A stretch of DNA of 64,000 nt from JAAXHH01 sp965248395 (GTDB lineage: Bacteria; JAAXHH01). Numbering within the stretch: position 1 is the first letter of the stretch; the number at the start of each line of letters is the position of its first letter. The stretch lies in contig OZ252103.1 in assembly GCA_965248395.1 (NCBI GenBank), positions 1,364,001-1,428,000 of the forward strand, in the 5' to 3' direction. The position numbers and the translations under genes are program-made. Positions 51,761-60,625 of this stretch are shown in pieces. Under the pieces are notes generated by a model that saw only the letters and a list, made by a program, of their open reading frames with translations, searched no databases and was not told the DNA's origin.

Positions 51761-52189
51761 GTGACGCTTGACACGACGATAGAAGAAGTGCTGGAAGACT
51801 TCGAATACCTGGATGACTGGGAGGAGCGCTACCAGGAGATCATCGACCTGGGCAGGAAGCTGCTGCCCCTGGACGAGTCCTACAAGACGGAAGCGTACAA
51901 GGTCAAGGGATGTGTGAGCCAGGTCTGGCTCGTTCCCCACGTCGCCGAGACCCTTCCGCCGACCATCACCTTCGACGCCGACAGCGACGCCCACATCGTG
52001 CGCGGCCTGGTGGCCATCCTGCTCATGGTCTACTCCGGAAAAACGCCGCGGCAGATCCTGGATGCCGATATCGAGGGCATCTTCGACCGGCTTGACCTGG
52101 CCTCCCATCTCAGTCCGAGCAGAAGCAACGGTTTCCGTTCGATGGTCAAGAAGATCCGCTTGATCGCCGGCGGCGCGCAGGCCAACTAG
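51761..52189 (+). CDS. sufE: Cysteine desulfuration protein SufE
   Basis: A 142-residue sulfur-transfer partner of SufS in Fe-S cluster assembly. The acceptor Cys51 lies in YKVKGCVSQVWL, and LVAILLMVYSGKTP and LSPSRSNGFRSM are diagnostic. The start is GTG 51761 with AGGAGG about 10 nt upstream. No sufS is adjacent. It ends 5 bp from the converging aldo/keto reductase stop. Confidence 0.95.
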   Translation: MTLDTTIEEVLEDFEYLDDWEERYQEIIDLGRKLLPLDESYKTEAYKVKGCVSQVWLVPHVAETLPPTITFDADSDAHIVRGLVAILLMVYSGKTPRQILDADIEGIFDRLDLASHLSPSRSNGFRSMVKKIRLIAGGAQAN

Positions 52190-52194
52190 TTTCC

Positions 52195-53136
52195 TTAACC
52201 GTTCAGATCAGCCACGATCTCGTCGATCAGCAGCCGGTGCTCGTCGGAAAGCGCCCAACCCACCGCGTCGATGTTCTGTTCGACGTGGGCCGGACGCGTC
52301 GCGCCGCACAGGACGGACGTGATCCCAGGCTGACGGGCCGTCCAGTGGATGACGAGCTGGGCGATGGACTTGCCGTATTCGTCCGCGATCGGCTTCAGCC
52401 GGTCGAGCGTATCGAGCGTGCGATTCAGGGCGTCCCCCTGAAACCGCCTGTCGTCGTTTCGGGAATCGCCTTCCGGAAACCGGTGGCCGCGTCCGTACTT
52501 CCCGGTCAGGAGTCCCTTGTACAGCGGCCAGTAGGAAATCACGCCGATGCGGCTGTTCCTACAGTGGGGGAGTATCTCCGCCTCGATATCGCGGATGAGC
52601 AGGTTGTACGGCGGCTGGTCCGAGTGCAGCGGCGCGTGGCGGGCGAAACTCTTCATTTGCGCCACGTCGTAATTGCTCACGCCGATCGCCCGGATCTTGC
52701 CCTGCTCTTTCAGTTCGGCGAGGGTGGCGGCCGTTTCCTCGAAGGGAGTATTCTCGTCGGGCGCGTGCACCTGGTACAGGTCGATGTAGTCGGTATTCAA
52801 CCGGCGAAGGCTCTCCTCGACCTGCTCGAGAATGCGGTTCCTTGAGCTGTCGCGCAGCAGCGTCGCGCTATCCCAGTACAGGCCGCATTTCGTCGCCAAA
52901 ACGATCTGGTCCCGCCTGCCCGCGATCGCCCTGCCCACCAGCCGTTCCGATTCGCCGTTTCGCCCGTACATGTAAGCGGTGTCGATAAGGGTAATACCGC
53001 CGTCCATGGCCGATTCCAGCGCCGCCAGGGACTCGTTGTCGTCTATTCCGGTCCAGCCGACGCCGGCCATGGGCCAGCAACCCATGCCGATGACCGATAC
53101 CGTCAGGCCCGATTCACCGAGTGCTCTGTATTCCAT
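52195..53136 (-). CDS. Aldo/keto reductase
   Basis: A 313-residue NADPH-dependent oxidoreductase, (alpha/beta)8 barrel. The catalytic tetrad is complete: Asp52, Tyr57 (DTAYMYG), Lys83 (ATKCG) and His124 (QVHAPD). It resembles the YajO/IolS-type subfamily; substrate unknown. The frame continues to 53454, but ATG 53136 with AAGGA 7 nt upstream gives the canonical start (MEYRALGESGL). It is divergent from the DUF1326 gene across a 292-bp gap. Confidence 0.93.
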   Translation of the reverse strand: MEYRALGESGLTVSVIGMGCWPMAGVGWTGIDDNESLAALESAMDGGITLIDTAYMYGRNGESERLVGRAIAGRRDQIVLATKCGLYWDSATLLRDSSRNRILEQVEESLRRLNTDYIDLYQVHAPDENTPFEETAATLAELKEQGKIRAIGVSNYDVAQMKSFARHAPLHSDQPPYNLLIRDIEAEILPHCRNSRIGVISYWPLYKGLLTGKYGRGHRFPEGDSRNDDRRFQGDALNRTLDTLDRLKPIADEYGKSIAQLVIHWTARQPGITSVLCGATRPAHVEQNIDAVGWALSDEHRLLIDEIVADLNG

Positions 53137-53254
53137 TTTTGCATCCTTTGACGGAAGATCCGGGTAAGGCCAGGCTCCGGAAAAAGCCCGAATGCTACCC
53201 GTGATCGATTCAAATTCCGATTGACGAGGCAGACAGGGAATATATATATTGAAT

Positions 53255-53275
53255 GTACCGGGATGTTTCCGGTAC
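53255..53275. repeat. Inverted repeat GTACCGG/CCGGTAC next to a TATAAT box
   Basis: A perfect 7-bp inverted repeat with a 7-nt spacer lies in the divergent gap between the aldo/keto reductase and DUF1326 genes. A consensus TATAAT (53283-53288, plus strand) follows 8 bp later, without a good -35. It may be an operator or hairpin; no terminator T-tract is present. Confidence 0.55.
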
Positions 53276-53428
53276 GGTAGAATATAATACCGCTTACCTT
53301 TTTCGCGTACAAACGATATTGACCAGGGTAACGGAAACGACTGGCTGTCGACTCGTTTTTGAATCGACAGGCCCAGATTCTCTGGCCAGAAAACAGAGGT
53401 TCCTTTCAACGCAATACAGGAGGTGGAT

Positions 53429-54076
53429 ATGTTGAAAACCGGTTTCTCTCTCATGGTCGCGATGATCCTCGCGGCGTCCCCGGCGATGGCCGGTTCTCCG
53501 TCGTTTACCGGCGATTACGTGGAAGTGCGGTCCAACCACATCCTGGGCGGCGGCTGCACGTACTCGGCCGAGGCTGGCGGCGACGCAAACCAGGCCGTGG
53601 TGGCCTGGCGAATCCGCGATGGCGCGCTGGCTGATCTGTCCGTCGTAGCCGTCATTCTCGGGGAAGGCAACCTGCAACTCGGTCATCACGCCCGGGAAAC
53701 CGTGCTGTTGATCGACAGTAAGGCGACGCCGACCCAGCACCAGGCCTTGAAAAACACCTTCACGGCCCGGTACGGCGATCTCTTCGGTACGGTAACGTCG
53801 GTGAAGCCCACCGACATTTCCTTCCGCCACGAAGGCGGGGATGCCTTCGCCGTTACGGTGGATGGCCAGGTTCGCGTGTCCACCCGGACCATGCTGGCGA
53901 CCGACCACGAGCCCAACTGCGACCGCATGGTATGGTACGATCCCTTCACGCGGGACGCGTCGGCCACGCTGGTCCAGACCGCCGCCCACGCGTACAGCGG
54001 TTCGGACCTGATCGCGACGTGGAGCATACCGAACAAGCGCAGCGCGTACGTGGGGACATTCGCCTTTACGCCCTAG
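53429..54076 (+). CDS. Exported DUF1326 domain protein
   Basis: A 215-residue protein with a signal peptide (ends SPAMAG, about residue 22) and a DUF1326-type domain starting FTGDYVEVRSNH with the characteristic GGGCTYSAEAGG. The family is uncharacterised. AGGAGG is 5 nt before ATG 53429, which decides the start over GTG 53423. It is a single gene, followed by 94 bp before the transporter. Confidence 0.82.
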   Translation: MLKTGFSLMVAMILAASPAMAGSPSFTGDYVEVRSNHILGGGCTYSAEAGGDANQAVVAWRIRDGALADLSVVAVILGEGNLQLGHHARETVLLIDSKATPTQHQALKNTFTARYGDLFGTVTSVKPTDISFRHEGGDAFAVTVDGQVRVSTRTMLATDHEPNCDRMVWYDPFTRDASATLVQTAAHAYSGSDLIATWSIPNKRSAYVGTFAFTP

Positions 54077-54158
54077 ACCAGGCGCGGCCTTCAGCTATCG
54101 CGAAGCAACCGGCGCCGCGGCGGTGTCCGTTTTGCCCGGCGACCGGTAACCAACGGAC

Positions 54159-54164
54159 GGAGAG
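54159..54164 (+). promoter_or_regulatory. Shine-Dalgarno GGAGAG for the EamA transporter
   Basis: GGAGAG ends 6 nt before ACG 54171 and 45 nt before GTG 54210. Only the ACG is at working distance, which supports initiation there. Confidence 0.5.
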
Positions 54165-54170
54165 CACACT

Positions 54171-55025
54171 ACGGCGCTCGGACTCCTCCTGCTGATCACG
54201 GCGACGGTCGTGACGTCGTGCTTCGGCCTGATTCTGAAATCCGCCCACCACAACGGGCGCAACCCCGTGGCGGTGGGCAGCCTGAATTATGCCGCCGCCG
54301 CCCTGTTTTCTGGCCTGTTGATGCTCACCGATTCGGGTTGGGCCTGGCACGGCACGACCGTGTTGATCGGCGGGGCCAGTGGGGTCTTCTACTTCGTCGC
54401 CTTCTACTTCCTGATCCAGGCGCTCCTGCAGGGCGGCGTCGCCGTGACCCTGGCGATCGTCCGTCTCTCCGTCCTGATTCCCATCCTCTGTTCGATCTTC
54501 ATCTGGTATGAGATCCCCAACCTCCTGCAGACCGCGGGGATCGTCACCGTCTGCGTCGCCCTGCCTTTCCTGAGTCTCGGCGTGGGCAGCCAGGCCGCGC
54601 TTTCGATGCGCGGCGTCGCATGGCTCGTCGGCGCCCTCTTCATCACGACGGGATTCTGCCATCTATCCCCCAAGGTCTTCAGCGAACTCGCGCCTCAAAG
54701 CCAGATGCCGCTATACCTGTTCTCGCTCTTCGCCGTATCCGGGGTAATGGGGCTGTGCTACGTCCGGTTCAAGCCGATCCGCGCCAGCCTTCGCGACATG
54801 CGGTGGAGCGTCATGCTGGGCGCGTGCAACGTCGCGGGAACCTGGCTCCTCGTCCTCACGCTCAAGTTCCTTCCCGGTACCATCGTCTTTCCCTTCGTCA
54901 GCGCAGTCGGCCTTGTCATCACCACCGTCGTGGCTATATTGTACTGGAAAGAGCAGGTGCGCAGGCTGGCCTACGTCGGCATCGGCCTGGCGCTGATCGC
55001 GGTCGTCCTGGTCAACAGCGGCTAA
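54171..55025 (+). CDS. EamA/DMT-superfamily transporter, apparent ACG start
   Basis: About 284 residues with ten hydrophobic helices in two EamA repeats; a drug/metabolite exporter-type permease of unknown substrate. The first ATG/GTG/TTG codon in frame is GTG 54210, inside the first membrane helix. The helix sequence (ALGLLLLITATVV) continues upstream to a TAA at 54147 with no ATG, GTG or TTG. ACG 54171 lies 6 nt after GGAGAG, so I take it as the likely start. A base error (ATG read as ACG) is possible. The 94 bp before it have no other feature. Confidence 0.8.
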   Translation, partial: TALGLLLLITATVVTSCFGLILKSAHHNGRNPVAVGSLNYAAAALFSGLLMLTDSGWAWHGTTVLIGGASGVFYFVAFYFLIQALLQGGVAVTLAIVRLSVLIPILCSIFIWYEIPNLLQTAGIVTVCVALPFLSLGVGSQAALSMRGVAWLVGALFITTGFCHLSPKVFSELAPQSQMPLYLFSLFAVSGVMGLCYVRFKPIRASLRDMRWSVMLGACNVAGTWLLVLTLKFLPGTIVFPFVSAVGLVITTVVAILYWKEQVRRLAYVGIGLALIAVVLVNSG

Positions 55026-55126
55026 GATCGTTGCCCTATCCAGAGGCTTCAGCGGTCCAGTAACCGTTTAAGGCGGCACGGCGCACGAACGTGGCCGCCA
55101 TGTGAACGAAATGGGAGCAGCGTTTC

Positions 55127-56812
55127 GTGTTCAAGGACATTGACCGGACCCGCAGGGTCGTGGGCGCGGGCAGCAACGTGGTGGACGTGATCTACCGCGT
55201 GAACCGGATCGCGGGGCCGGAGGAAAAGACCTACATCGTGCCCGATGAAGGGGGCGCGATTGTCAGCGAGGTGGTGGGCGGGGTGACCCTGAACCACCTG
55301 GCGTGGTCGGCCCTTCTGGGCGTTCCGGCCGGCCTCTTCGGCTTCCAGGGGGACGACCGGTTCGGCGCGATGATCCGGGACGAGATGGATCGCCGAGGCA
55401 TCGACCGGTCGGCCATCCGGGTCCGCGAGGGCCGCCCTTCCTCCTTTTCGATCGTAAACGTGGCAGACGACGCGGACCGGGCGATCTACATGGCCCGTGC
55501 GCTGACGGCGGAAACCACGGCGGCGGACGTGGAGACTCATTTCGCCGATTACATTCGTTCCGCCGCCATGGTTACGACGGAAATCTCCCAGCTCCCGCTG
55601 GACGCTGTCATCGCCGTACTGCGTATCGCCCGCGAGGCCGACGCTATCACCGTGCTGGACGTGGACGTCCCCCCGGATTTCGCCATCGAAGTGGCCAGGC
55701 TCGGTTCCGCGGCCGAATTAGAGGAAGCTCTTCGCCTCGCCGACGTCGTGAAACCGGCCAAGGCCGCCGCGCTCCAGATGATGGAAGCCGGCGGATCGGA
55801 AGAACGGGCCGAACGTATTTTAGACCGGTACGGCGCCCGGCTGGTGGCCATCACCGAAGGTGCGCAGGGCGCGGTCATCACCGACGGGAACCAGACGATA
55901 CGGCCGCCCGTAAAACCCGTGGATGCCCGGGACACGACGGGCGCCGGGGACGCCTTCCTGGGTGGACTGATAGCCGGCCTCTACCACGGGCTGACGTTGC
56001 GGGACACGGCCGGCCTCGCCAACGCCTGCGGCGCCGTATGTTGCCGCATCGCAGGGGCTATCCCGCATCTCGTTGAGAGCCGGGACGACGTGTTTACGCT
56101 ATATGACGGCGCGCCAATCCCAACGCGCAACCTGCCGGAATCGGTTGCCGTGACAGCGTCGATATCCGAGGAACCGGCATGGGATGGTTCTACGGATACG
56201 TCCCCCGGAACGGCCGGACTGAACGCCGTGCGGCGGACCGCAGACGCGCTTGTCAAACTGCACGAAGGCATGTCCGCCATGTACTTCGACGAAGCCGTCG
56301 CGATCATCCGCAAGGCGGAAGCCTCGGGTGGCCGCGTCCATGTCACCGGCGTGGGCAAGTCCCGCCATATCGGCCGCAAGCTGGCGGCCACGCTGCAGAG
56401 TACCGGAACGAGGGCGTATTTTCTGGATCCGGCCGACTGCAACCACGGGGACAGCGGCCAGGTGGCGGAAGGGGACGTGGTCCTGGCCCTTTCCCACAGC
56501 GGGCAAACCGCCGAATTGATGGCGGCCGTGCACACCCTGTCGACGAACGGCGCGACCTTGATCGCGATCACCGGGAACCGTTCATCCGAACTGGCCCGTT
56601 CGAGCGCGACGATCCTGCACGTGCCCGTGGAAGGCGAGGCCGGTCCCCTGGGTCTTGCGCCGACCGCGAGTACTTCCTGTCAACTGGCCGTGGCAGACGG
56701 ACTCGCCATGGCCCTGAAGGCCGACCGCGGGTTTACCCGGGATGATTTCGCCCGGTATCACCCCGGCGGCAGTCTCGGAAAGAAACTGGAGAATCGGGAA
56801 GGAACGAAATGA
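55127..56812 (+). CDS. PfkB sugar kinase fused to arabinose-5-phosphate isomerase (SIS) domain
   Basis: A 561-residue fusion. The N-terminal ~330 residues are a PfkB/ribokinase domain (GAGSNVVDV near the start, DTTGAGDAF at ~268-276 with the catalytic Asp). The C-terminal ~190 residues are a SIS domain of the KdsD/KpsF type (GVGKSRHIGRKLAA, DCNHGDSGQV, ALSHSGQTAE, GLAPTAST, and final HPGGSLGKKL with the conserved His). The CBS pair usual in KdsD is absent. The fusion suggests phosphorylation and isomerisation of one sugar. GTG 55127 has GGAG about 10 nt upstream. The HAD phosphatase gene overlaps by 4 bp. Confidence 0.9.
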   Translation: MFKDIDRTRRVVGAGSNVVDVIYRVNRIAGPEEKTYIVPDEGGAIVSEVVGGVTLNHLAWSALLGVPAGLFGFQGDDRFGAMIRDEMDRRGIDRSAIRVREGRPSSFSIVNVADDADRAIYMARALTAETTAADVETHFADYIRSAAMVTTEISQLPLDAVIAVLRIAREADAITVLDVDVPPDFAIEVARLGSAAELEEALRLADVVKPAKAAALQMMEAGGSEERAERILDRYGARLVAITEGAQGAVITDGNQTIRPPVKPVDARDTTGAGDAFLGGLIAGLYHGLTLRDTAGLANACGAVCCRIAGAIPHLVESRDDVFTLYDGAPIPTRNLPESVAVTASISEEPAWDGSTDTSPGTAGLNAVRRTADALVKLHEGMSAMYFDEAVAIIRKAEASGGRVHVTGVGKSRHIGRKLAATLQSTGTRAYFLDPADCNHGDSGQVAEGDVVLALSHSGQTAELMAAVHTLSTNGATLIAITGNRSSELARSSATILHVPVEGEAGPLGLAPTASTSCQLAVADGLAMALKADRGFTRDDFARYHPGGSLGKKLENREGTK

Positions 56813-57696
56813 CCGTCGAAACACCGCAGATAAAACTGATCGCCTTCGACCAGGACGACACGGCCCTGCTGCCCGACGGAAAACCGTCTTTAGAGGGCCT
56901 GAGCGCCATCGAAGCCGCCCTCGACCATGGGTTGATCGTGAGTTCCGTGAGCGGACGGAACATCGACCGCAGCAGCGAACCCTTTCGCGAAGCCCGGTCC
57001 ATGTTCGACCGGCTCTACCTGATCGCCAACAACGGCGGAATCATACTCGGGCCGGTCCACCAGGGGCAAAGGCCCTTGCTCTTCGAGAAACGCATGCCCC
57101 GGGACACGTTCCTTGACCTGCTCGACTTCATCGAAGAAAACCATTTCAATTTCGTATACAGCTGGCTGCGCGTGACGGAGAACGGTCCTCTTGACAGCGT
57201 GATCACCAACCAGTATACCCCTTCCATAGCATCCATAGAGGAACAGAGCCGAGCCGCAGTCGACCGGGACGACGACCTCCTGGCACGGCTGAGACAGGGC
57301 GACTACCCGCCGCCGCCCAAGATGCTGATCCTTCCCGGACTGGAGCGGCGCGAGGCGGTCCTGGCGGAACTGAAGGCCCGTTTCGATTCCCGCCTCTATC
57401 TCGTCAAAACGAACCCGGACCGGATCGAAGCCATGCATGCCGGTGTCAACAAGAGGGTCGCCGTCGAGTTTATCGCGCGCGCGCACGGGATTTCAATGGA
57501 TAAGGTGATGGCCGTCGGGGACGGCGACAACGATCTGCCCATGCTTTTCAACGCGGGAATCGGCGTGATCATGGACAACGCCCAGGACGCGGTCAAGGAG
57601 GCTGGTATTTCCCGCGGCCTGGTCATCGCCCCGGCGAACCACGAGAACGGGTTTGCCTGGGCGGTGCGCCGATTCGCGCTGAACGACGGCCACTGA
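56809..57696 (+). CDS. HAD-superfamily (Cof-type) sugar phosphatase
   Basis: A 295-residue hydrolase. The nucleophile motif is Asp14-x-Asp16 (FDQDDT in place of the common DxDGT), motif II is SVSGRN and the C-terminal motif GDGDNDLPM supplies Mg ligands; the large C2-type cap lies between. The start overlaps the kinase-isomerase stop (ATGA), so products of one enzyme may be substrates of the other. A kinase, an isomerase and a phosphatase together point to one sugar-phosphate route; the sugar is not known. Confidence 0.9.
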   Translation: MTVETPQIKLIAFDQDDTALLPDGKPSLEGLSAIEAALDHGLIVSSVSGRNIDRSSEPFREARSMFDRLYLIANNGGIILGPVHQGQRPLLFEKRMPRDTFLDLLDFIEENHFNFVYSWLRVTENGPLDSVITNQYTPSIASIEEQSRAAVDRDDDLLARLRQGDYPPPPKMLILPGLERREAVLAELKARFDSRLYLVKTNPDRIEAMHAGVNKRVAVEFIARAHGISMDKVMAVGDGDNDLPMLFNAGIGVIMDNAQDAVKEAGISRGLVIAPANHENGFAWAVRRFALNDGH

Positions 57697-57738
57697 ACGG
57701 TGCAACACGATTTCCGTTGAATGAATGGATCCCTTCCC

Positions 57739-59598
57739 ATGAGCACATCCCTCCTCGATCATCTCCATTCTTCCCTGCTGGTGGCGGACGGCGGCTGCGG
57801 TTCGATGCTGTACGCACGGGGCGTGCCGATGGAGGTCAGCTTCGACGAGATCAACCAGAGCCAGCCTGACCTGATCCGGCGAATCCACGAGGAATACGTG
57901 GACGCGGGAGCCAGGTTGATCGAAACCAACACCTTCGGCGCCAACGCCCTGTCCCTGTCCAAGTACAACCTGGAGGGCCAGGCGGAAACGTTGAACGCCC
58001 GGGGCGTCGAGATCGCCCGGAAGGCGGCGGGGTCACGAGCCTACGTAGCCGGCGCCGTCGGGCCTGCCAGCGGACTGCCCGACCAGGAATATACCGAAAC
58101 GGACTGCAGGCGGGTCTACAGGGAGCAGATCTCGGCCATTGCGGAGGGCGGAGCGGACGTGGTCATCCTGGAGACTTTTCTCCGGCTCGATGAACTCCAG
58201 GGGGCGCTGGCGACCTGCCGGGACGTCTGCGACCTGCCGGTGATCTGCCAGCTCGCAGTGGACCAGTACGGGCAAACCGACGACGGGTTCAGGGTGGTGG
58301 AAGCCTTCGATCAACTGCGCGCGGCCGGCGCCGACGTGGTGGGTGTCAATTGCCGCAGCGGTCCCAAGGGCCTGCTGGACGCCCTCGCACCGGTGCCCCT
58401 TGTAGAGAACCTGGTACTTTCCGCCTTTCCCAACGCCGGTTCCCCCGTCTACGTGGACGGGCGTTTCTTCTACGAGGCGACCCCCGAATACTTCGCGTCG
58501 AGCGCACTTCGGCTGCGCGACCAGGGTGTCCGGCTGATCGGCGGATGCTGCGGTACCATGCCCGAGCACGTCCGGGCCATGGCCCAGGCGCTCGAGGGAC
58601 AGGAAGTCGTCACCCGAAAGAAGGTCGTCCCGGTCGAAGTCCAGTCTCCAACGCGCACGGTCCGCCCGGTTCAGAAGCCTCCGGCCGCCGAGCCTACGAT
58701 CGTGGAACTGGTCCGGAAGCGGGTGACCGTCATCGTCGAACTCGACCCACCCCGGGACCTGGATCACGAACCGATCGTTCGGGGAGCCAAAGCCCTGAAG
58801 GCAGCGGGCGCGGACGCGCTCACCATGGCCGACAATTCCCTGGCCGTCACGCGGATCAGCAACATGGCCGTGGGACAGATCGTCAAGGAGGAGGCCGGCA
58901 TCCGTCCTTTGTTGCACATCACCTGCCGGGACCGGAACCTGGCCAGCCTGCAGTCCCAGGTGCTCGGCCTGCACGCCCTGGGCATTGACCATGTCCTCGC
59001 CGTCACGGGCGATCCCGTGAAGTTCGGCGATCAGCCGGGGGCGAGCAACGTGTACGACGTTTCTTCATTCGAACTGATTCGATTGATCAAACGGATGAAC
59101 GAGGGCGTGGGTTTTTCAGGTCGTACCTTAAACGGAAAAACCGGGTTTACCGTGGCGGCGGCGTTCGATCCCAATGGTCCCAACCTGGAACGAAGGATCA
59201 GGAGGCTGGAACGGAAGATCGAGGCCGGCGCCGACATGATCATGACGCAGCCCCTCTTCGACCGGCGCCAGGCCCGTGCACTGCACGAGGCTACTCAAAA
59301 CACCAGCGTTCCAATCCTGCCGGGCGTCATGCCGCTGGTCAGCGACGGCAACACGGAGTTCCTCCACAACGAGGTGCCCGGATTCGTGGTGCCCGACGAA
59401 ATACGCGCACGCATGGCCCGTGCGGGCCGAGGAAGAAAAGCCCGGCGAGAGGGTATCTCGATCGCACGGGAAATCATCGAATCCGTCTTAACGTACTTCA
59501 ACGGCCTCTACCTGATCACGCCGTTTAACCGTTATCCCATGACGGTAGAACTGACGAAGTACGCCCTGCAGACTGCTCCACGCATCGATACTCAGTAG
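57739..59598 (+). CDS. Bifunctional homocysteine S-methyltransferase/5,10-methylenetetrahydrofolate reductase
   Basis: A 619-residue fusion of the YitJ type. The N-terminal ~290 residues are the homocysteine methyltransferase barrel with zinc cysteines in GVNCRSG and GGCCGT. The C-terminal ~300 residues are the MTHFR FAD-binding barrel (VELDPPRDLD, LHITCRDRN, LAVTGDP, MIMTQPLFD). It would couple methyl-THF production to methionine recycling, although in B. subtilis the methyl donor for this type is still discussed. ATG 57739 fits family N-termini; ATG 57721 adds six residues. Both have poor Shine-Dalgarno sites. Confidence 0.93.
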   Translation: MSTSLLDHLHSSLLVADGGCGSMLYARGVPMEVSFDEINQSQPDLIRRIHEEYVDAGARLIETNTFGANALSLSKYNLEGQAETLNARGVEIARKAAGSRAYVAGAVGPASGLPDQEYTETDCRRVYREQISAIAEGGADVVILETFLRLDELQGALATCRDVCDLPVICQLAVDQYGQTDDGFRVVEAFDQLRAAGADVVGVNCRSGPKGLLDALAPVPLVENLVLSAFPNAGSPVYVDGRFFYEATPEYFASSALRLRDQGVRLIGGCCGTMPEHVRAMAQALEGQEVVTRKKVVPVEVQSPTRTVRPVQKPPAAEPTIVELVRKRVTVIVELDPPRDLDHEPIVRGAKALKAAGADALTMADNSLAVTRISNMAVGQIVKEEAGIRPLLHITCRDRNLASLQSQVLGLHALGIDHVLAVTGDPVKFGDQPGASNVYDVSSFELIRLIKRMNEGVGFSGRTLNGKTGFTVAAAFDPNGPNLERRIRRLERKIEAGADMIMTQPLFDRRQARALHEATQNTSVPILPGVMPLVSDGNTEFLHNEVPGFVVPDEIRARMARAGRGRKARREGISIAREIIESVLTYFNGLYLITPFNRYPMTVELTKYALQTAPRIDTQ

Positions 59599-59634
59599 CC
59601 TGATGATGCGGCGCTTCCGCAAAACGTTCGACGT

Positions 59635-60126
59635 TTATCCCGCATAAAGCAAGCTCGCGATAATCGAACCGGCTATGACGATCATCGCAATCAAGAGCCT
59701 GTTGGCGGCCCACATGACCCTGGCTTCCACCTTTGATTCGCTCGCCGAGATTCGTTCATCCGTGGCTTGAAACCGGTGGTGAATCGTATCTTCCAGGCCG
59801 GTGAAACGCGTGTCGATCTTACCATCTATGGCGGTGAAACGCGTGTCGATCTTATCATCTATGGTGGTGAAACGCGTGTCGATCTTCTCTTCCATGACCG
59901 CGAACCGGTTTTCCATCTTCTCTTCCATGGTGTCGAGCCGATTATCCACGGCCGCAAGGCTTGTTTCCAGGCGTTCTTCCATGATAGAGAATCGGTTTTC
60001 GATCTTCCCGTCCATGACCGTGAACCGGTCATCAATTTCGGTTTTTAACCCGTGCAGGGCGGCATTCAGGTCCAATACGGTCACGTAAGCATCTTCGGGC
60101 TTGCCCTTCAACGTATTTTCCGACAT
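59635..60126 (-). CDS. Coiled-coil protein with C-terminal membrane anchor
   Basis: A 163-residue protein. Residues ~20-130 are a long coiled coil built of near-repeats (units like DTRFTxxDDKI, MENRFAVMEEKI), encoded by imperfect 33-bp direct repeats around 59780-60030. One C-terminal transmembrane helix follows (~140-160, LLIAMIVIAGSIIASLL). It is tail-anchored, with no signal peptide. GGAGG 5 nt before ATG 60126 decides the start over the longer frame. Function unknown; resembles DUF1640/tail-anchored coiled-coil proteins. The neighbouring gene encodes a coiled coil of opposite topology. Confidence 0.82.
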   Translation of the reverse strand: MSENTLKGKPEDAYVTVLDLNAALHGLKTEIDDRFTVMDGKIENRFSIMEERLETSLAAVDNRLDTMEEKMENRFAVMEEKIDTRFTTIDDKIDTRFTAIDGKIDTRFTGLEDTIHHRFQATDERISASESKVEARVMWAANRLLIAMIVIAGSIIASLLYAG

Positions 60127-60236
60127 GGTGGCCTCCCTGCCTGTTGTGGGAACTACGAGTGTACGTGTGGCCATTGTTGTAGGTGGTTGCTCCATGTTTG
60201 CGATCGCTCGCGAAATCATCTGTACAAAGGGCTGGC

Positions 60237-60494
60237 CTAGTTAGCCTTACTCTGTTCAAGCATGATGTCTTCAATCCTGCCCACACGCGCGTCCAGTCGA
60301 TCTATCCTGGTATCCATCTTATCCAGGCCTTTCATCATCCTCGATTCCATGTTCCTCATATCTACGCGGAGGTGGGACTCCATCCTCTGTACGTCTTCCT
60401 TCAGTTCATTACTGCCGAGCTTAGCTTCACGCCAGAAGAAGATAAACGCGGTCAACAGGACAATGGGTTGCAGCCAGATTTGCAGTGCATCCAC
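60237..60494 (-). CDS. Small membrane-anchored coiled-coil protein
   Basis: An 85-residue protein: one N-terminal transmembrane helix (IWLQPIVLLTAFIFFW) then a charged coiled coil with heptads (VQRMESHLRVDM, MDTRIDRLDARVGRIEDIM). GTG 60494 has GGGAG 5 nt upstream and is preferred; ATG 60527 would add 11 residues but GGAAGG abuts it. The longer frame to 60809 overlaps the DUF2339 gene and is not credible. It lies 110 bp upstream of the other coiled-coil gene on the same strand. Function unknown. Confidence 0.7.
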   Translation of the reverse strand: MDALQIWLQPIVLLTAFIFFWREAKLGSNELKEDVQRMESHLRVDMRNMESRMMKGLDKMDTRIDRLDARVGRIEDIMLEQSKAN

Positions 60495-60625
60495 AAGAAC
60501 TCCCTCTTCCCTTTGACGGAAGTCCATCCTTCCACGTAACGTTCCACTAAACCAGTCGGAGTATTCCGCGGAATCTCGTATTCGGTTTAAAACGATATTG
60601 CTGTATGGAAGAAAAACCGTCGCGG

